Both the position numbers and the translations under genes were made by a program. From Streptomyces globisporus (GTDB lineage Bacteria > Actinomycetota > Actinomycetes > Streptomycetales > Streptomycetaceae), in the NCBI GenBank assembly GCA_014649555.1, contig BMTG01000010.1, positions 62,001 through 126,000 of the forward strand: DNA of 64,000 bases, written 5' to 3'. Positions 43,160 through 51,246 of this stretch are shown here, piece after piece. The notes below the pieces were generated by a model. The model was not told where the DNA came from. It did no database searches and saw only the letters and a program-made list of their open reading frames with translations. The number at the start of each line of letters is the position of its first letter. Position 1 is the first letter of the stretch.

Positions 43160-43339
43160 GTGAGGCTCACGATCCGGCTGCTCCTGCCGGACGACCGGCT
43201 GACTTCACCCCGACGAGTCACGTACGTCCGGCACGACCTGTTCCTCACACCCTTCGGCAGGATCGCGGAGGTGCTGGGCATGAGCCGGTCCGAAAGCCTG
43301 CACCAGAACGTGGGCGAGGTCAGGAATCCGGAGTTCTGA
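43160..43339 (+). pseudogene. Remnant of an ECF sigma factor (region 4)
   Basis: A 59-codon frame with LTSPRRVTYVRHDLFLTP followed by FGRIAEVLGMSRSE. This corresponds to the sigma region 4 helix-turn-helix of SigJ-type ECF factors, where family members read ERLAFVLHDLFAVPFDEIA. Region 2 and the downstream SnoaL-like domain are absent. The tail (SLHQNVGEVRNPEF) is not sigma-like. It is too short to act as a sigma factor and looks decayed. Confidence 0.55.
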
Positions 43340-43375
43340 CGATATCGGAGGCAAAGCTTCCCTACGCTACCGGGC

Positions 43376-44440
43376 ATGACCATTCCCACGGAGCCCATCG
43401 GCAGCCTTCCGCGTTCCTCCGCACTCGGCCAAGCCCTCACCGCCCACGCGAGCGGCCGGTTAGACGACAGCGATCTCGTCAAGCGGCAGGAACAGGCCGT
43501 CGCCGACACTCTGACCCAGTTGGAAGGGACAGGCAGCCCGGTCCTGGTGGACGGCGAACAGGGCAAGCCCAGCTTCGCCACCTATCCGGTGGCCGGCTTG
43601 AGTTCGTTGTCCCCGGACGGCGCCGTCATCCCGTTCGCCGACGGACACACGCGCCAACTTCCCTGCATCACCGAAGGCCCCTTCCGCTACCGGGTACGGG
43701 CCGAGACCTACCTGCGCGCCGCGCAGCAGCTCACCGACAAGCCGGTGAAGCAGGCCGTCATCGCGCCGTCCGCCCTCAGCCTTCTCTACCCGGCGGCGCC
43801 CATCGACGGATACTCGCGCGAGGACTTTCTGCGTGATCTCGCCGACGAGGCGGAGGCCGACATCCGAGGGTGTCTGGACGCCGGTGCGCACGTGGTCCAA
43901 CTCGACTTCACCGAGGGGCGACTGTCACTGAAACTGGATCCCAGCGGGGGTGTGCTCGACGACTTCATCGCCCTCAACAACGAGGTCCTGGGCCGATTCG
44001 GCCCCGAGGAACGCGCCCGGATCGGGGTGCACACCTGCCCCGGCGGCGACCAGGACTCCACGCACAGCCTCGACATCGACTACGCGGAGCTGCTGCCCAA
44101 GCTCTTCCAGCTGAAAGCGGGCAACTTCTACCTCCAACTGGCCAGTGAGGCGGATCCCGAGCGGGTATTGGCCGTCGTCCAGGAGCATCTCCCCCCGACA
44201 GCACGGGTGTTCATCGGGGTGACCGACCCCATCGCACCTTCGGTCGAGACACCCGAGCAGGTACGTGACCGGGTGCTCCTGGCCGCGCGGTACATCCCGG
44301 TGGACCAGCTGGGCACCTGCGACGACTGCGGCTTCGCCCCCTTCGCCGACGACGCCTCCACCTCACGCGAGCTCGCTTTCGCCAAGATCGAGGCACGAGT
44401 CAGCGGCACCGCCCTCGCTGCGGAGGCGCTGGGTCTCTGA
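43376..44440 (+). CDS. MetE C-terminal-like cobalamin-independent methionine synthase family protein
   Basis: A 354-residue protein equivalent to the catalytic half of MetE, similar in length to the B. subtilis YxjG/YxjH type. The Zn-binding and catalytic features are visible: IGVHTCPGGDQ near residue 220, FQLKAGNFYLQLASEADPER, and near the C-terminus DQLGTCDDCGFAPF. It lacks the N-terminal folate-binding half, so its methyl donor may differ from that of classic MetE. The start fits the TEPIGSLPRS opening, typical of this group. A bidirectional terminator lies 100 bases beyond its stop. No riboswitch was seen upstream. Confidence 0.88.
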   Translation: MTIPTEPIGSLPRSSALGQALTAHASGRLDDSDLVKRQEQAVADTLTQLEGTGSPVLVDGEQGKPSFATYPVAGLSSLSPDGAVIPFADGHTRQLPCITEGPFRYRVRAETYLRAAQQLTDKPVKQAVIAPSALSLLYPAAPIDGYSREDFLRDLADEAEADIRGCLDAGAHVVQLDFTEGRLSLKLDPSGGVLDDFIALNNEVLGRFGPEERARIGVHTCPGGDQDSTHSLDIDYAELLPKLFQLKAGNFYLQLASEADPERVLAVVQEHLPPTARVFIGVTDPIAPSVETPEQVRDRVLLAARYIPVDQLGTCDDCGFAPFADDASTSRELAFAKIEARVSGTALAAEALGL

Positions 44441-44540
44441 CCGTCCTGCCGCGCCGTCACGACGCCTCACCGGACCGTCGACGACCTCGGAGTCACGGAC
44501 GGGGGCCGGGTCGAGAGGAGCCGGTCGACGGGCCGAGTCA

Positions 44541-44582
44541 CGGCTGTGGGCCCGGATCGCGGATGATCCGGGCCCACAGCCG
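44541..44582. terminator. Bidirectional terminator
   Basis: A perfect 18-bp stem (44541-44558 with 44565-44582) and a 6-base loop between the convergent MetE-like and DUF6243 genes. Confidence 0.85.
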
Positions 44583-44612
44583 TACGGAACCGTACGGAGT
44601 GTCGCTGATGCG

Positions 44613-44834
44613 TCAGCTCTGCGCGGGCGACGCGTTCTCGTCGGCGCTCGGCTCCGCGGTGGTGGCCGGCTGGGCCTCGGCGCGCTCGCGCATCTTGCGG
44701 ACCAGCTCCTGCTTCTTGTCCTCGGCGACCTTGCGGTCGGCGACGCGCGCGGAGCCCGCGCCCTGCTGGTCGGCGCGGGACAGCTTCTTGCGCTGTCCGC
44801 CCACGCCGAGGAGGTTGTTACGGCTCTTGGCCAT
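44613..44834 (-). CDS. DUF6243 family small basic protein
   Basis: A 73-residue hydrophilic protein, MAKSRNNLLGVGGQRKKLSR at the start and a charged helical middle, KVAEDKKQELVRKMRERAEA, with an acidic tail. The N-terminal NNLLGVGGQRKKL block is the DUF6243 signature as I recall it. Such proteins are widespread in Streptomyces with no known function. ATG at 44834. A strong terminator follows. Confidence 0.75.
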   Translation of the reverse strand: MAKSRNNLLGVGGQRKKLSRADQQGAGSARVADRKVAEDKKQELVRKMRERAEAQPATTAEPSADENASPAQS

Positions 44835-45046
44835 GGTGTTCTCCCCTACGGAAGGTGAAGTGAGTCAGGTGAAGGTGATCGGGGCCCGTCGCGCCGGTCC
44901 CCGGGATGCGGCGGGGTGTACGCACCCGCCGCGCTCTCACTCGTAGATCTGGAAGAACGAAGACATGCGGAAACCGTACCGCGCTCCTCGCAAGCGCCGC
45001 ACCAGGTTTTTCGGCCGCCCGGAGCTCTCGGGCCGCCCGGGAGGGC

Positions 45047-45250
45047 TCAGGCCGTCGGGTCGACCGTCGCCTGGTGGGCCTCCGCCAGGTGCTCCTCGGC
45101 CTTGAGCCAGGGCAGGAACTGCGCCGAGCGCCGCCAGGCGCAGGTGGTGCAGGTCAGCTGGCGCGTGACGCCCGACTTCCTTACCTGCACGACGTGTTCA
45201 CGGCCGTGCTGGTCCCATCTGCTGACCTTGCTGGTGGTGATCGACGGCAC
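45047..45250 (-). CDS. Small protein with a C2H2-like zinc motif
   Basis: A 67-residue protein. Cys34, Cys37, His54 and His59 form CTTC-x16-H-x4-H, a plausible zinc site. N-terminal residues MPSITTSKVSRWDQHGREHV form a likely beta strand pair. It sits 100 bases past glyS on the same strand but behind a terminator. Its role is unknown. The start lacks a strong Shine-Dalgarno, but the sequence is conserved-looking in codon use. Confidence 0.65.
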   Translation of the reverse strand: MPSITTSKVSRWDQHGREHVVQVRKSGVTRQLTCTTCAWRRSAQFLPWLKAEEHLAEAHQATVDPTA

Positions 45251-45300
45251 GGCGTACCTCCCGGAACGGCGACGGGGGCTCCGGTGGACCGTACGACGAA

Positions 45301-45330
45301 GCCCCCGGTTCCGTACCCGGAACCGGGGGC
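45301..45330 (-). terminator. glyS terminator
   Basis: A 12-bp stem (45301-45312 with 45319-45330) and a 6-base loop, 20 bases past the glyS stop. Confidence 0.8.
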
Positions 45331-45350
45331 CTCACGCACACAAGCGGGTG

Positions 45351-46733
45351 TCAGCAGCCGAGCAGACGCGCGCCCAGGTACGCCTGGATCTGGTCCAGCG
45401 AGACACGCTCCTGCTTCATCGTGTCGCGCTCGCGCACGGTCACCGCGTTGTCGTCGAGGGTGTCGAAGTCGACGGTGACGCAGAACGGGGTGCCGATCTC
45501 GTCCTGGCGGCGGTAGCGGCGGCCGATGGCGCCGGCGTCGTCGAACTCGATGTTCCAGTTCTTGCGCAGGTCGGCCGCCAGGCCCTTGGCCTTCGGCGAG
45601 AGCTGCGCGTTGCGGGACAGCGGCAGGACCGCGACCTTGACCGGGGCCAGGCGGGGGTCGAGGCGCATCACGGTGCGCTTCTCCATGACGCCCTTGGCGT
45701 TGGGGGCCTCGTCCTCGACGTAGGCGTCGAGGAGGAACGCCAGCATCGCGCGGCCGACACCGGCCGCGGGCTCGATGACGTACGGCGTCCAGCGCTCCTG
45801 CGCCTCCTGGTCGTGGTAGCGCAGGTCGGTGCCGGAGGCCTCGGAGTGCGCCTTGAGGTCGTAGTCGGTGCGGTTGGCCACGCCCTCCAGCTCGCCCCAC
45901 TCGCTGCCGCCGAAGCGGAAGCGGTACTCGATGTCGGCGGTGCGCTTGGAGTAGTGGGAGAGCTTCTCCTTCGGGTGCTCGAACCAGCGCATGTTCTCCT
46001 CGCGCATGCCGAGGTCCGTGTACCAGTTCCAGCGCTGGTCCATCCAGTACTGCTGCCACTCCTCGTCCTCGCCCGGCTTGACGAAGAACTCCATCTCCAT
46101 CTGCTCGAACTCACGGGTCCGGAAGATGAAGTTGCCCGGAGTGATCTCGTTCCGGAAGGACTTGCCCATCTGCGCGATGCCGAACGGCGGCTTCTTGCGC
46201 GAGGTCTGCAGCACCTGGCCGAAGTTGGTGAAGATGCCCTGGGCGGTCTCGGGGCGCAGGTAGGCGACCGAGCCGGAGTCCTGGGTCGGGCCGAGGTGGG
46301 TGGAGAGCAGACCCGAGAACTGCTTGGGCTCGGTGAAGGTGCCCTTGTTGCCGCAGTTGGGGCAGTTGAGGTCGGCGAGGCCGTTGACCGGCGGCTTGCC
46401 GTGCTTCTCCTCGTACGCCTCCTCCAGGTGGTCGGCGCGGTAGCGCTTGTGACAGGAGGTGCACTCGGTCAGCGGGTCCGAGAAGGTGGCGACGTGGCCG
46501 GAGGCGACCCAGACCTCGGGGGCCAGGATGACCGACGAGTCGATACCGACCACGTCCTCGCGCGCGGTGACCATGTAGCGCCACCACTGACGCTTCAGGT
46601 TCTCCTTCATCTCGACGCCCAGCGGCCCGTAGTCCCAGGCGGCCTTCTGGCCACCGTAGATCTCACTGCAGGGGTAGACGAAGCCACGGCGCTTGCTCAG
46701 GCTGACGATGGTGTCGATCTTGTCGGCGGCCAC
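45351..46733 (-). CDS. glyS: Glycyl-tRNA synthetase (homodimeric class II type)
   Basis: Charges tRNA-Gly. The 460-residue alpha2-type enzyme starts at GTG (46733) with [19 protein letters not shown], and shows class II motif 2 in [20 protein letters not shown] and motif 3 in [20 protein letters not shown]. Two zinc-type cysteine pairs occur, [10 protein letters not shown] and [10 protein letters not shown], near residues 91-136. The C-terminal anticodon-binding domain ends LGARLLGC. It diverges from the zinc importer gene znuA, with Zur boxes in the gap; a zinc-dependent synthetase next to a zinc system is notable. Confidence 0.96.
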   Translation of the reverse strand: MAADKIDTIVSLSKRRGFVYPCSEIYGGQKAAWDYGPLGVEMKENLKRQWWRYMVTAREDVVGIDSSVILAPEVWVASGHVATFSDPLTECTSCHKRYRADHLEEAYEEKHGKPPVNGLADLNCPNCGNKGTFTEPKQFSGLLSTHLGPTQDSGSVAYLRPETAQGIFTNFGQVLQTSRKKPPFGIAQMGKSFRNEITPGNFIFRTREFEQMEMEFFVKPGEDEEWQQYWMDQRWNWYTDLGMREENMRWFEHPKEKLSHYSKRTADIEYRFRFGGSEWGELEGVANRTDYDLKAHSEASGTDLRYHDQEAQERWTPYVIEPAAGVGRAMLAFLLDAYVEDEAPNAKGVMEKRTVMRLDPRLAPVKVAVLPLSRNAQLSPKAKGLAADLRKNWNIEFDDAGAIGRRYRRQDEIGTPFCVTVDFDTLDDNAVTVRERDTMKQERVSLDQIQAYLGARLLGC

Positions 46734-46872
46734 GGTGCTCTCTTCATACGACGATGACGAACGGCGAATGACTCAGGTTACCGGCGTGCGCACCCCCCGG
46801 ATCAAATCGATAGGGGCTCAAAGAAGCCCTGCGGCTCCGGCTCGTGATCTTCCGGGCATCTCATCAGCCTTG

Positions 46873-46910
46873 TTGACAATCGTTTCCACTTTTGTTGAAA
46901 ATGACTGTCA
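46873..46910 (+). promoter_or_regulatory. Zur-controlled promoter of znuA (two Zur boxes)
   Basis: Two 15-bp boxes, TGACAATCGTTTCCA (46874-46888) and TGAAAATGACTGTCA (46896-46910), lie 22 bp apart and match the Streptomyces Zur consensus TGANAATNATTNTCA (the second at 14 of 15 positions if N is free). A perfect -35 TTGACA (46873-46878) overlaps the first. The second box runs into the start codon, so the transcript is probably leaderless or nearly so. Confidence 0.75.
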
Positions 46911-47938
46911 TGAACGTACGTCGCCTCATACCCACCACCGCCGTCGCCGGAGCAGTCGTCCTAGGTCTGACCGCTCTCTCGGCCTGCTCCACCTCCGACG
47001 CGGCGGACGGGGGCAACGGCGACAAGCTGAAGGTGACCGCGTCGTTCTACCCGATGCAGTTCCTGGCCGAGAAGATCGGCGGCGAGCACGTCGCCGTCAC
47101 CAGCCTCACCAAGCCGGGCGTCGAGCCGCACGACCTGGAGCTCACCCCGCGCCAGATCGGCTCCATCAGCGAGTCCGACTACGTGCTGTACCTCAAGGGC
47201 ATCCAGCCCGCCGTGGACGACGCGATCAAGCAGTCCGGTGTGAAGAACACCGTCGACGCCGCGACCCTCACCACGCTGGAGAACCACGGTTCCGAGGTCA
47301 GCGGCCACGACCACGGGCACGAAGGCGAGGAGCACGCGGACGAGCACGGCCACGAGGGCGAGGAAGCCCACGAGGAGCACTCCGAGGGCGACGGCCACAA
47401 CCACGGCGAGGAGGGCGGCGCCGATCCGCACATCTGGCTGGACCCGGTGAAGTACGCCGAGGTCGCCAAGGGTGTCGGCAAGTCGCTGGAGAAGGCCGAC
47501 CCCGACCACGCCGCCGACTACAAGAAGAACACCGACGCCCTCGTCGCCGAGCTGGGCGAGCTGAACACGGCGTACGAGACCGGGCTGAAGGACCCCGCCA
47601 CCAAGACCTTCATCACCACCCACTCCGCCTTCGGCTACCTCGCCGAGCGCTACGGGCTCACCCAGCAGGGCATCGCGGGCATCGACCCCGAGGCCGAGCC
47701 GAGCCCCGCGCGGATCCAGGAGATCCACACCATCGCGGAGAAGGAGAAGGCCACCACGGTCTTCTTCGAGACGCTCGCCAGCGACAGGACCGCGAAGACC
47801 CTCGCGAAGGACACCGGACTCAAGACCGGCGTCCTCGACCCGCTGGAGGGAATCACGGACAAGTCCCAGGGCGCTGACTACATCGAGGTCATGGAGTCCA
47901 ACCTCGCCGCGCTGCAGAAGGCCCTCGGCGCGAAGTGA
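46910..47938 (+). CDS. znuA: Zinc ABC transporter substrate-binding lipoprotein
   Basis: Captures zinc outside the membrane for ZnuBC. The 342-residue lipoprotein begins NVRRLIPTTAVAGAVVLGLT and has the lipobox LSAC. The two-lobed domain opens VTASFYPMQFLAEKIGGEHV. An exceptionally His/Glu-rich loop (residues about 128-167, with repeated GHEGEE) follows the first metal His region; such loops bind zinc and feed it to the high-affinity site. Metal ligands include H in PGVEPHDLE, H in PHIWLDP and H in TTHSAFGYLAERYG. The ATG at 46910 gives a normal signal; an ATG at 46901 is possible. Zur boxes cover the promoter. Confidence 0.93.
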   Translation: MNVRRLIPTTAVAGAVVLGLTALSACSTSDAADGGNGDKLKVTASFYPMQFLAEKIGGEHVAVTSLTKPGVEPHDLELTPRQIGSISESDYVLYLKGIQPAVDDAIKQSGVKNTVDAATLTTLENHGSEVSGHDHGHEGEEHADEHGHEGEEAHEEHSEGDGHNHGEEGGADPHIWLDPVKYAEVAKGVGKSLEKADPDHAADYKKNTDALVAELGELNTAYETGLKDPATKTFITTHSAFGYLAERYGLTQQGIAGIDPEAEPSPARIQEIHTIAEKEKATTVFFETLASDRTAKTLAKDTGLKTGVLDPLEGITDKSQGADYIEVMESNLAALQKALGAK

Positions 47939-47983
47939 CCCGCACCACCCGCACCACTTGTGACGTTCGGATCGGAGGCGCTC

Positions 47984-48793
47984 ATGCCGGAGCGTGAGAG
48001 CACCACCACCCGCGAGGCCGCCCCCCGGCCCGCCCAGGAGGCCGTCATAGCCCTGCGCGGCGCCACGGCCACCCTCGGCGCGCGCCCCGTTCTGCGCGGG
48101 GTCGACCTGACCGTGCACCGCGGCGAGGTCGTCGCCCTGCTCGGCGCCAACGGTTCCGGCAAGTCCACCGCCGTACGGTCGGTCATCGGGCAGGTCCCGC
48201 TGACCGGCGGCAGCGTCGAGCTGTTCGGCACCGAGCTGCGCCGCTTCCGCCGGTGGGGCCGGATCGGCTACGTCCCGCAGCGCACCACGGCCGCGGGCGG
48301 CGTACCCGCCACGATCCGCGAGGTCGTCGCCTCCGGCCGGCTGTCCCGTACGGGGCTGCGGTGGCCCGGGAAGGCGGACCGGGCGGCCGTGGAGCGCGCC
48401 ATCGAGCTGGTGGGCCTGGCCGACCGTGCGAAGGACTCCGTGAGCGCCCTGTCGGGCGGCCAGCACCAGCGCGTGCTGATCGCCCGCGCCCTGGCCTCCG
48501 AGCCGGAGCTGCTGATCATGGACGAGCCGATGGCGGGGGTGGACCTGGCCAGCCAGGAGATCCTGGCCTCGACCCTGCGCGAGCAGGTGGCGCTCGGCAC
48601 CTCCGTACTGCTCGTGCTGCACGAGCTGGGCCCGCTGGAGCCCCTGATCGACCGGGCCGTCGTCCTGCGCGACGGCTGCGTCACGCACGACGGGCCGCCG
48701 CCCGAGGCGCTCGGCCAGCACGCCCTGCCCGGCCACGACCACGTACACCCCCACGCGGCCGCCGAGCCCGTCCGGACGGGACTGCTGACCTGA
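47984..48793 (+). CDS. znuC: Zinc ABC transporter ATP-binding protein
   Basis: The 269-residue ATPase of the zinc importer. Walker A is ALLGANGSGKSTAVR near residue 57, the Q-loop is in GYVPQRTT, the signature is VSALSGGQHQRVLIARAL near residue 158, Walker B is ELLIMDEPMAGVD, and the switch His is in LVLHELGPLE. A His-rich C-terminal tail (GQHALPGHDHVHPHAAAEP) could bind zinc and sense cytosolic metal. The ATG at 47984 has GGAGG five bases upstream. It overlaps znuB by one base. Confidence 0.94.
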   Translation: MPERESTTTREAAPRPAQEAVIALRGATATLGARPVLRGVDLTVHRGEVVALLGANGSGKSTAVRSVIGQVPLTGGSVELFGTELRRFRRWGRIGYVPQRTTAAGGVPATIREVVASGRLSRTGLRWPGKADRAAVERAIELVGLADRAKDSVSALSGGQHQRVLIARALASEPELLIMDEPMAGVDLASQEILASTLREQVALGTSVLLVLHELGPLEPLIDRAVVLRDGCVTHDGPPPEALGQHALPGHDHVHPHAAAEPVRTGLLT

Positions 48794-49692
48794 TGCTCTT
48801 CGAATTCCTCAACCCTCCCTTCATGCAGCGGGCGCTCATCGCGGCCGTGCTGGTCGGGATCACCGCGCCCGCCATCGGCATCTACCTGGTGCAGCGGCGG
48901 CAGGCCCTGATGGGCGACGGCATCGGGCACATCGCGATGACCGGCGTCGGCCTCGGCTTCCTGCTCTCCACCAGCCCCGTGTGGATGGCGACCGCCGTCG
49001 CGGTGGCCGGCGCCGTCGTGATGGAGCTGATCCGCTGGTACGGGCACACGCGCGGCGACCTCGCCCTGGCGATGCTGTTCTACGGCGGTATGGCGGGCGG
49101 CGTCATGCTGATCAACCTGTCCGACACCGGCTCCAACGCCAATCTGACCTCGTACCTCTTCGGCTCGCTCGCCACCGTCTCCGAGTCGGACGTCGTCGCG
49201 ATCTGCGTCCTGGCGGCCTTCGTCGTACTGGTCACGGTGGGGCTGCGGAGGCAGCTGTTCGCGGTCAGCCAGGACGAGGAGTTCGCCCGGGTCTCCGGGC
49301 TGCCCGTCCGGGTGCTGAACCTGCTGGTCGCCGTCACCGCCGCGGTGACCGTGACCGTCGCGATGCGGGTCGTCGGGCTGCTGCTGGTCAGCGCGCTGAT
49401 GGTGGTGCCGGTCGCGGCCGCCCAGCAGATCACCAAGTCCTTCAAGGTCACCTTCGTGCTGTCCGTGGTGATCGGCACCGCCGTCACCCTCACCGGCACC
49501 GTGACCTCGTACTACCAGGACGTTCCGCCCGGCGCGACGATCGTGCTGCTGGCCATCGCGGTGTTCGTCGCGCTGACCGCGCTCGCCGCTCCGCTCGCGC
49601 GACGGCGTGCCCGGGCGAGCGAGGCTAAGGGTGCCGAGTGCACCCTGGAAGTACCACCCGCCCGGCGGGGCGCGGACGACGTGCGCGTTTGA
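48793..49692 (+). CDS. znuB: Zinc ABC transporter permease
   Basis: A 299-residue membrane protein of the ABC-3 family with about eight to nine helices. FMQRALIAAVLVGITAPAIG opens the first, followed by LVQRRQALMGDGIGHIAM, the conserved cytoplasmic loop block that couples to the ATPase. The late helices AMRVVGLLLVSALMVVPVAA and TFVLSVVIGTAVTLTGTVTS complete the channel. The start overlaps the znuC stop (TGATG). The stop is 65 bases before the GTG of zur, and the four genes probably form one operon. Confidence 0.95.
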   Translation: MLFEFLNPPFMQRALIAAVLVGITAPAIGIYLVQRRQALMGDGIGHIAMTGVGLGFLLSTSPVWMATAVAVAGAVVMELIRWYGHTRGDLALAMLFYGGMAGGVMLINLSDTGSNANLTSYLFGSLATVSESDVVAICVLAAFVVLVTVGLRRQLFAVSQDEEFARVSGLPVRVLNLLVAVTAAVTVTVAMRVVGLLLVSALMVVPVAAAQQITKSFKVTFVLSVVIGTAVTLTGTVTSYYQDVPPGATIVLLAIAVFVALTALAAPLARRRARASEAKGAECTLEVPPARRGADDVRV

Positions 49693-49757
49693 GTACGGCG
49701 CCCGGTCGGGCTGGCACAATGGCCCGACACATGTACGGGCGACACGAGGAGGCACCT

Positions 49758-50192
49758 GTGGCCACGGCGCCGATCAGTGGCACGAACGCAGCGCCGGTAC
49801 GCGGCCGGTCCACCCGGCAGCGGGCGGCGGTGGCGGCGGCGCTCGACGAGGTCGACGAGTTCCGCAGCGCCCAGGAGCTGCACGACGTCCTGAAACACCG
49901 CGGCGACTCCGTGGGCCTCACGACGGTCTACCGGACCCTGCAGTCCCTCGCCGACGCCGGTGAGGTCGACGTCCTGCGCACCACCGAGGGCGAGGCCGTC
50001 TACCGGCGGTGCTCGACCGGCGACCATCACCACCATCTGGTCTGCCGCCTCTGCGGCAAGGCCGTGGAGGTCGAGGGCCCGGCCGTCGAGCAGTGGGCCG
50101 AGATGATCGCCGCCCAGCACGGCTATGTGAACGTCGCGCACACCGTCGAGATCTTCGGCACCTGCGCGGAGTGCGCCGAGAAGAAGGCGTGA
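49758..50192 (+). CDS. zur: Fur-family zinc uptake regulator
   Basis: Zinc-sensing repressor of zinc import. The 144-residue protein has a winged helix (TRQRAAVAAALDEVDEFRSA through LKHRGDSVGLTTVYRTLQSL) and a C-terminal dimer domain with STGDHHHHLVCRLCGKAVEV and a second pair in FGTCAECAEKKA, the structural Zn(Cys)4 site. The HHHH patch is typical of Zur. GTG at 49758 has GAGGAGG at five bases; an ATG at 49731 in frame is less likely. It closes the znuACB-zur operon, and two Zur boxes lie at its head. Confidence 0.95.
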   Translation: MATAPISGTNAAPVRGRSTRQRAAVAAALDEVDEFRSAQELHDVLKHRGDSVGLTTVYRTLQSLADAGEVDVLRTTEGEAVYRRCSTGDHHHHLVCRLCGKAVEVEGPAVEQWAEMIAAQHGYVNVAHTVEIFGTCAECAEKKA

Positions 50193-50207
50193 CGGACGTA
50201 CGAGAGA

Positions 50208-50243
50208 GGGGCGGGCCCGGTGCACACGCACCGGGCCCGCCCC
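50208..50243. terminator. Bidirectional terminator between zur and uppS
   Basis: A perfect 16-bp stem (50208-50223 with 50228-50243) with a 4-base ACAC loop. Confidence 0.85.
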
Positions 50244-50312
50244 TTCTCCGTGCTCACTTCTCCGTGCTCACTTCTCCGTGCTCACTTCTCCGTGCTCACT
50301 TCTCCGTGCTCA
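50243..50312. repeat. Five-copy 14-bp tandem repeat at the uppS stop codon
   Basis: CTTCTCCGTGCTCA repeats five times without error, from 50243 to 50312. The last copy contains the uppS stop codon. Read along uppS the unit is TGAGCACGGAGAAG, so each copy carries a TGA. The array fills the space between the stop and the terminator. Confidence 0.95.
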
Positions 50313-51125
50313 CTTGGCGGCTTCCGCCTCCTGCGCCCCGCCGAAGCGGCGGTCGCGCTGGGCGTACTCCAGGCAGGCCCGCCACAGGTCCCGGCGGTCG
50401 AAATCCGGCCAGAGAACGTCCTGGAAAACCATCTCGGCGTAGGCGCTCTGCCAGATCAGGTAGTTCGAGGTGCGCTGCTCGCCACTGGGGCGCACGAAGA
50501 GGTCCACGTCCGGCATGTCCGGGTAGTAGATGTACTTCTGGAACGTCTTCTCGTTGACCTTCGACGGGTCCAGCTTTCCGGCCGCCACGTCCTGGGCGAT
50601 GCGCTGCGCGGCGTCCGCGATCTCGGCGCGGCCGCCGTAGTTGACGCAGAAGTACAGCGTCATCGCGTCGTTGTTCTTGGTCTGCTCCTGGGCGACCTGG
50701 AGCTCCTGGACGACGGACTTCCACAGCTTGGGCATGCGGCCCACCCAGCGGATGCGGATGCCGAGCTCGTCCATCTCGTCACGGCGGCGGCGGATCACGT
50801 CGCGGTTGAAGTTCATCAGGAACTTCACCTCGTCCGGCGAGCGCTTCCAGTTCTCCGTGGAGAAGGCGTAGAGCGAGAGGTTCTTCACGCCCATCTCGAT
50901 GCAGCCCTTGAGCACGTCCATGACGACGCCCTCACCGACCTTGTGGCCCTCGGTGCGGGGCAGGCCCCGCTCCTTCGCCCAGCGGCCGTTGCCGTCCATC
51001 ACGACGGCGACGTGCTGGGGCACCAGCTCGCCGGGGATCTTCGGCGGCGTCGCGCCCGAGGGGTGCGGCTCGGGGGTCTTGTACGTGCGCCGGTTACGGC
51101 CGCCGAGGAACCCGCGTACTGCCAT
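50310..51125 (-). CDS. uppS: Isoprenyl transferase (cis-prenyltransferase, UppS type)
   Basis: Extends farnesyl or other allylic diphosphates with isopentenyl units in cis to make polyprenyl diphosphates for cell wall lipid carriers. The 271-residue protein has the family regions: [20 protein letters not shown] near residue 37 with the catalytic Asp, [18 protein letters not shown], and the C-terminal [20 protein letters not shown] with [13 protein letters not shown]. Streptomyces carries two such enzymes; which chain length this makes is not clear. Its stop is embedded in a tandem repeat, and recO follows upstream in the same strand. Confidence 0.95.
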   Translation of the reverse strand: MAVRGFLGGRNRRTYKTPEPHPSGATPPKIPGELVPQHVAVVMDGNGRWAKERGLPRTEGHKVGEGVVMDVLKGCIEMGVKNLSLYAFSTENWKRSPDEVKFLMNFNRDVIRRRRDEMDELGIRIRWVGRMPKLWKSVVQELQVAQEQTKNNDAMTLYFCVNYGGRAEIADAAQRIAQDVAAGKLDPSKVNEKTFQKYIYYPDMPDVDLFVRPSGEQRTSNYLIWQSAYAEMVFQDVLWPDFDRRDLWRACLEYAQRDRRFGGAQEAEAAK

Positions 51126-51148
51126 GTGCTTCTCAGTCTCCCTGTGTC

Positions 51149-51246
51149 ACTTCTCCACGCACCGCGTCGTCTGCCCGACGCACCGCGTCACTTCTCGACG
51201 TACACCGCGTCACTTCTCGACGTACACCGCGTCACTTCTCGACGTA
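51149..51246. repeat. 22-bp tandem repeat across the recO stop codon
   Basis: Three perfect 22-bp copies run from 51181 to 51246, each containing ACCGCGTCACTTCTCGACGT, and about two degenerate copies lie to the left (51149-51180). The copy nearest recO holds its real stop codon (51232-51234); the others repeat the last codons and the stop beyond it. Confidence 0.9.

Noticed and set aside
44937-44966. Nine-residue frame MSSFFQIYE between DUF6243 and the zinc-motif gene (minus strand)
   Set aside because: No Shine-Dalgarno at a suitable distance and too short to judge; could be chance.
50243-51246. Tandem repeats near uppS/recO as a CRISPR array
   Set aside because: Units are 14 and 22 bp with no unique spacers and no cas genes.
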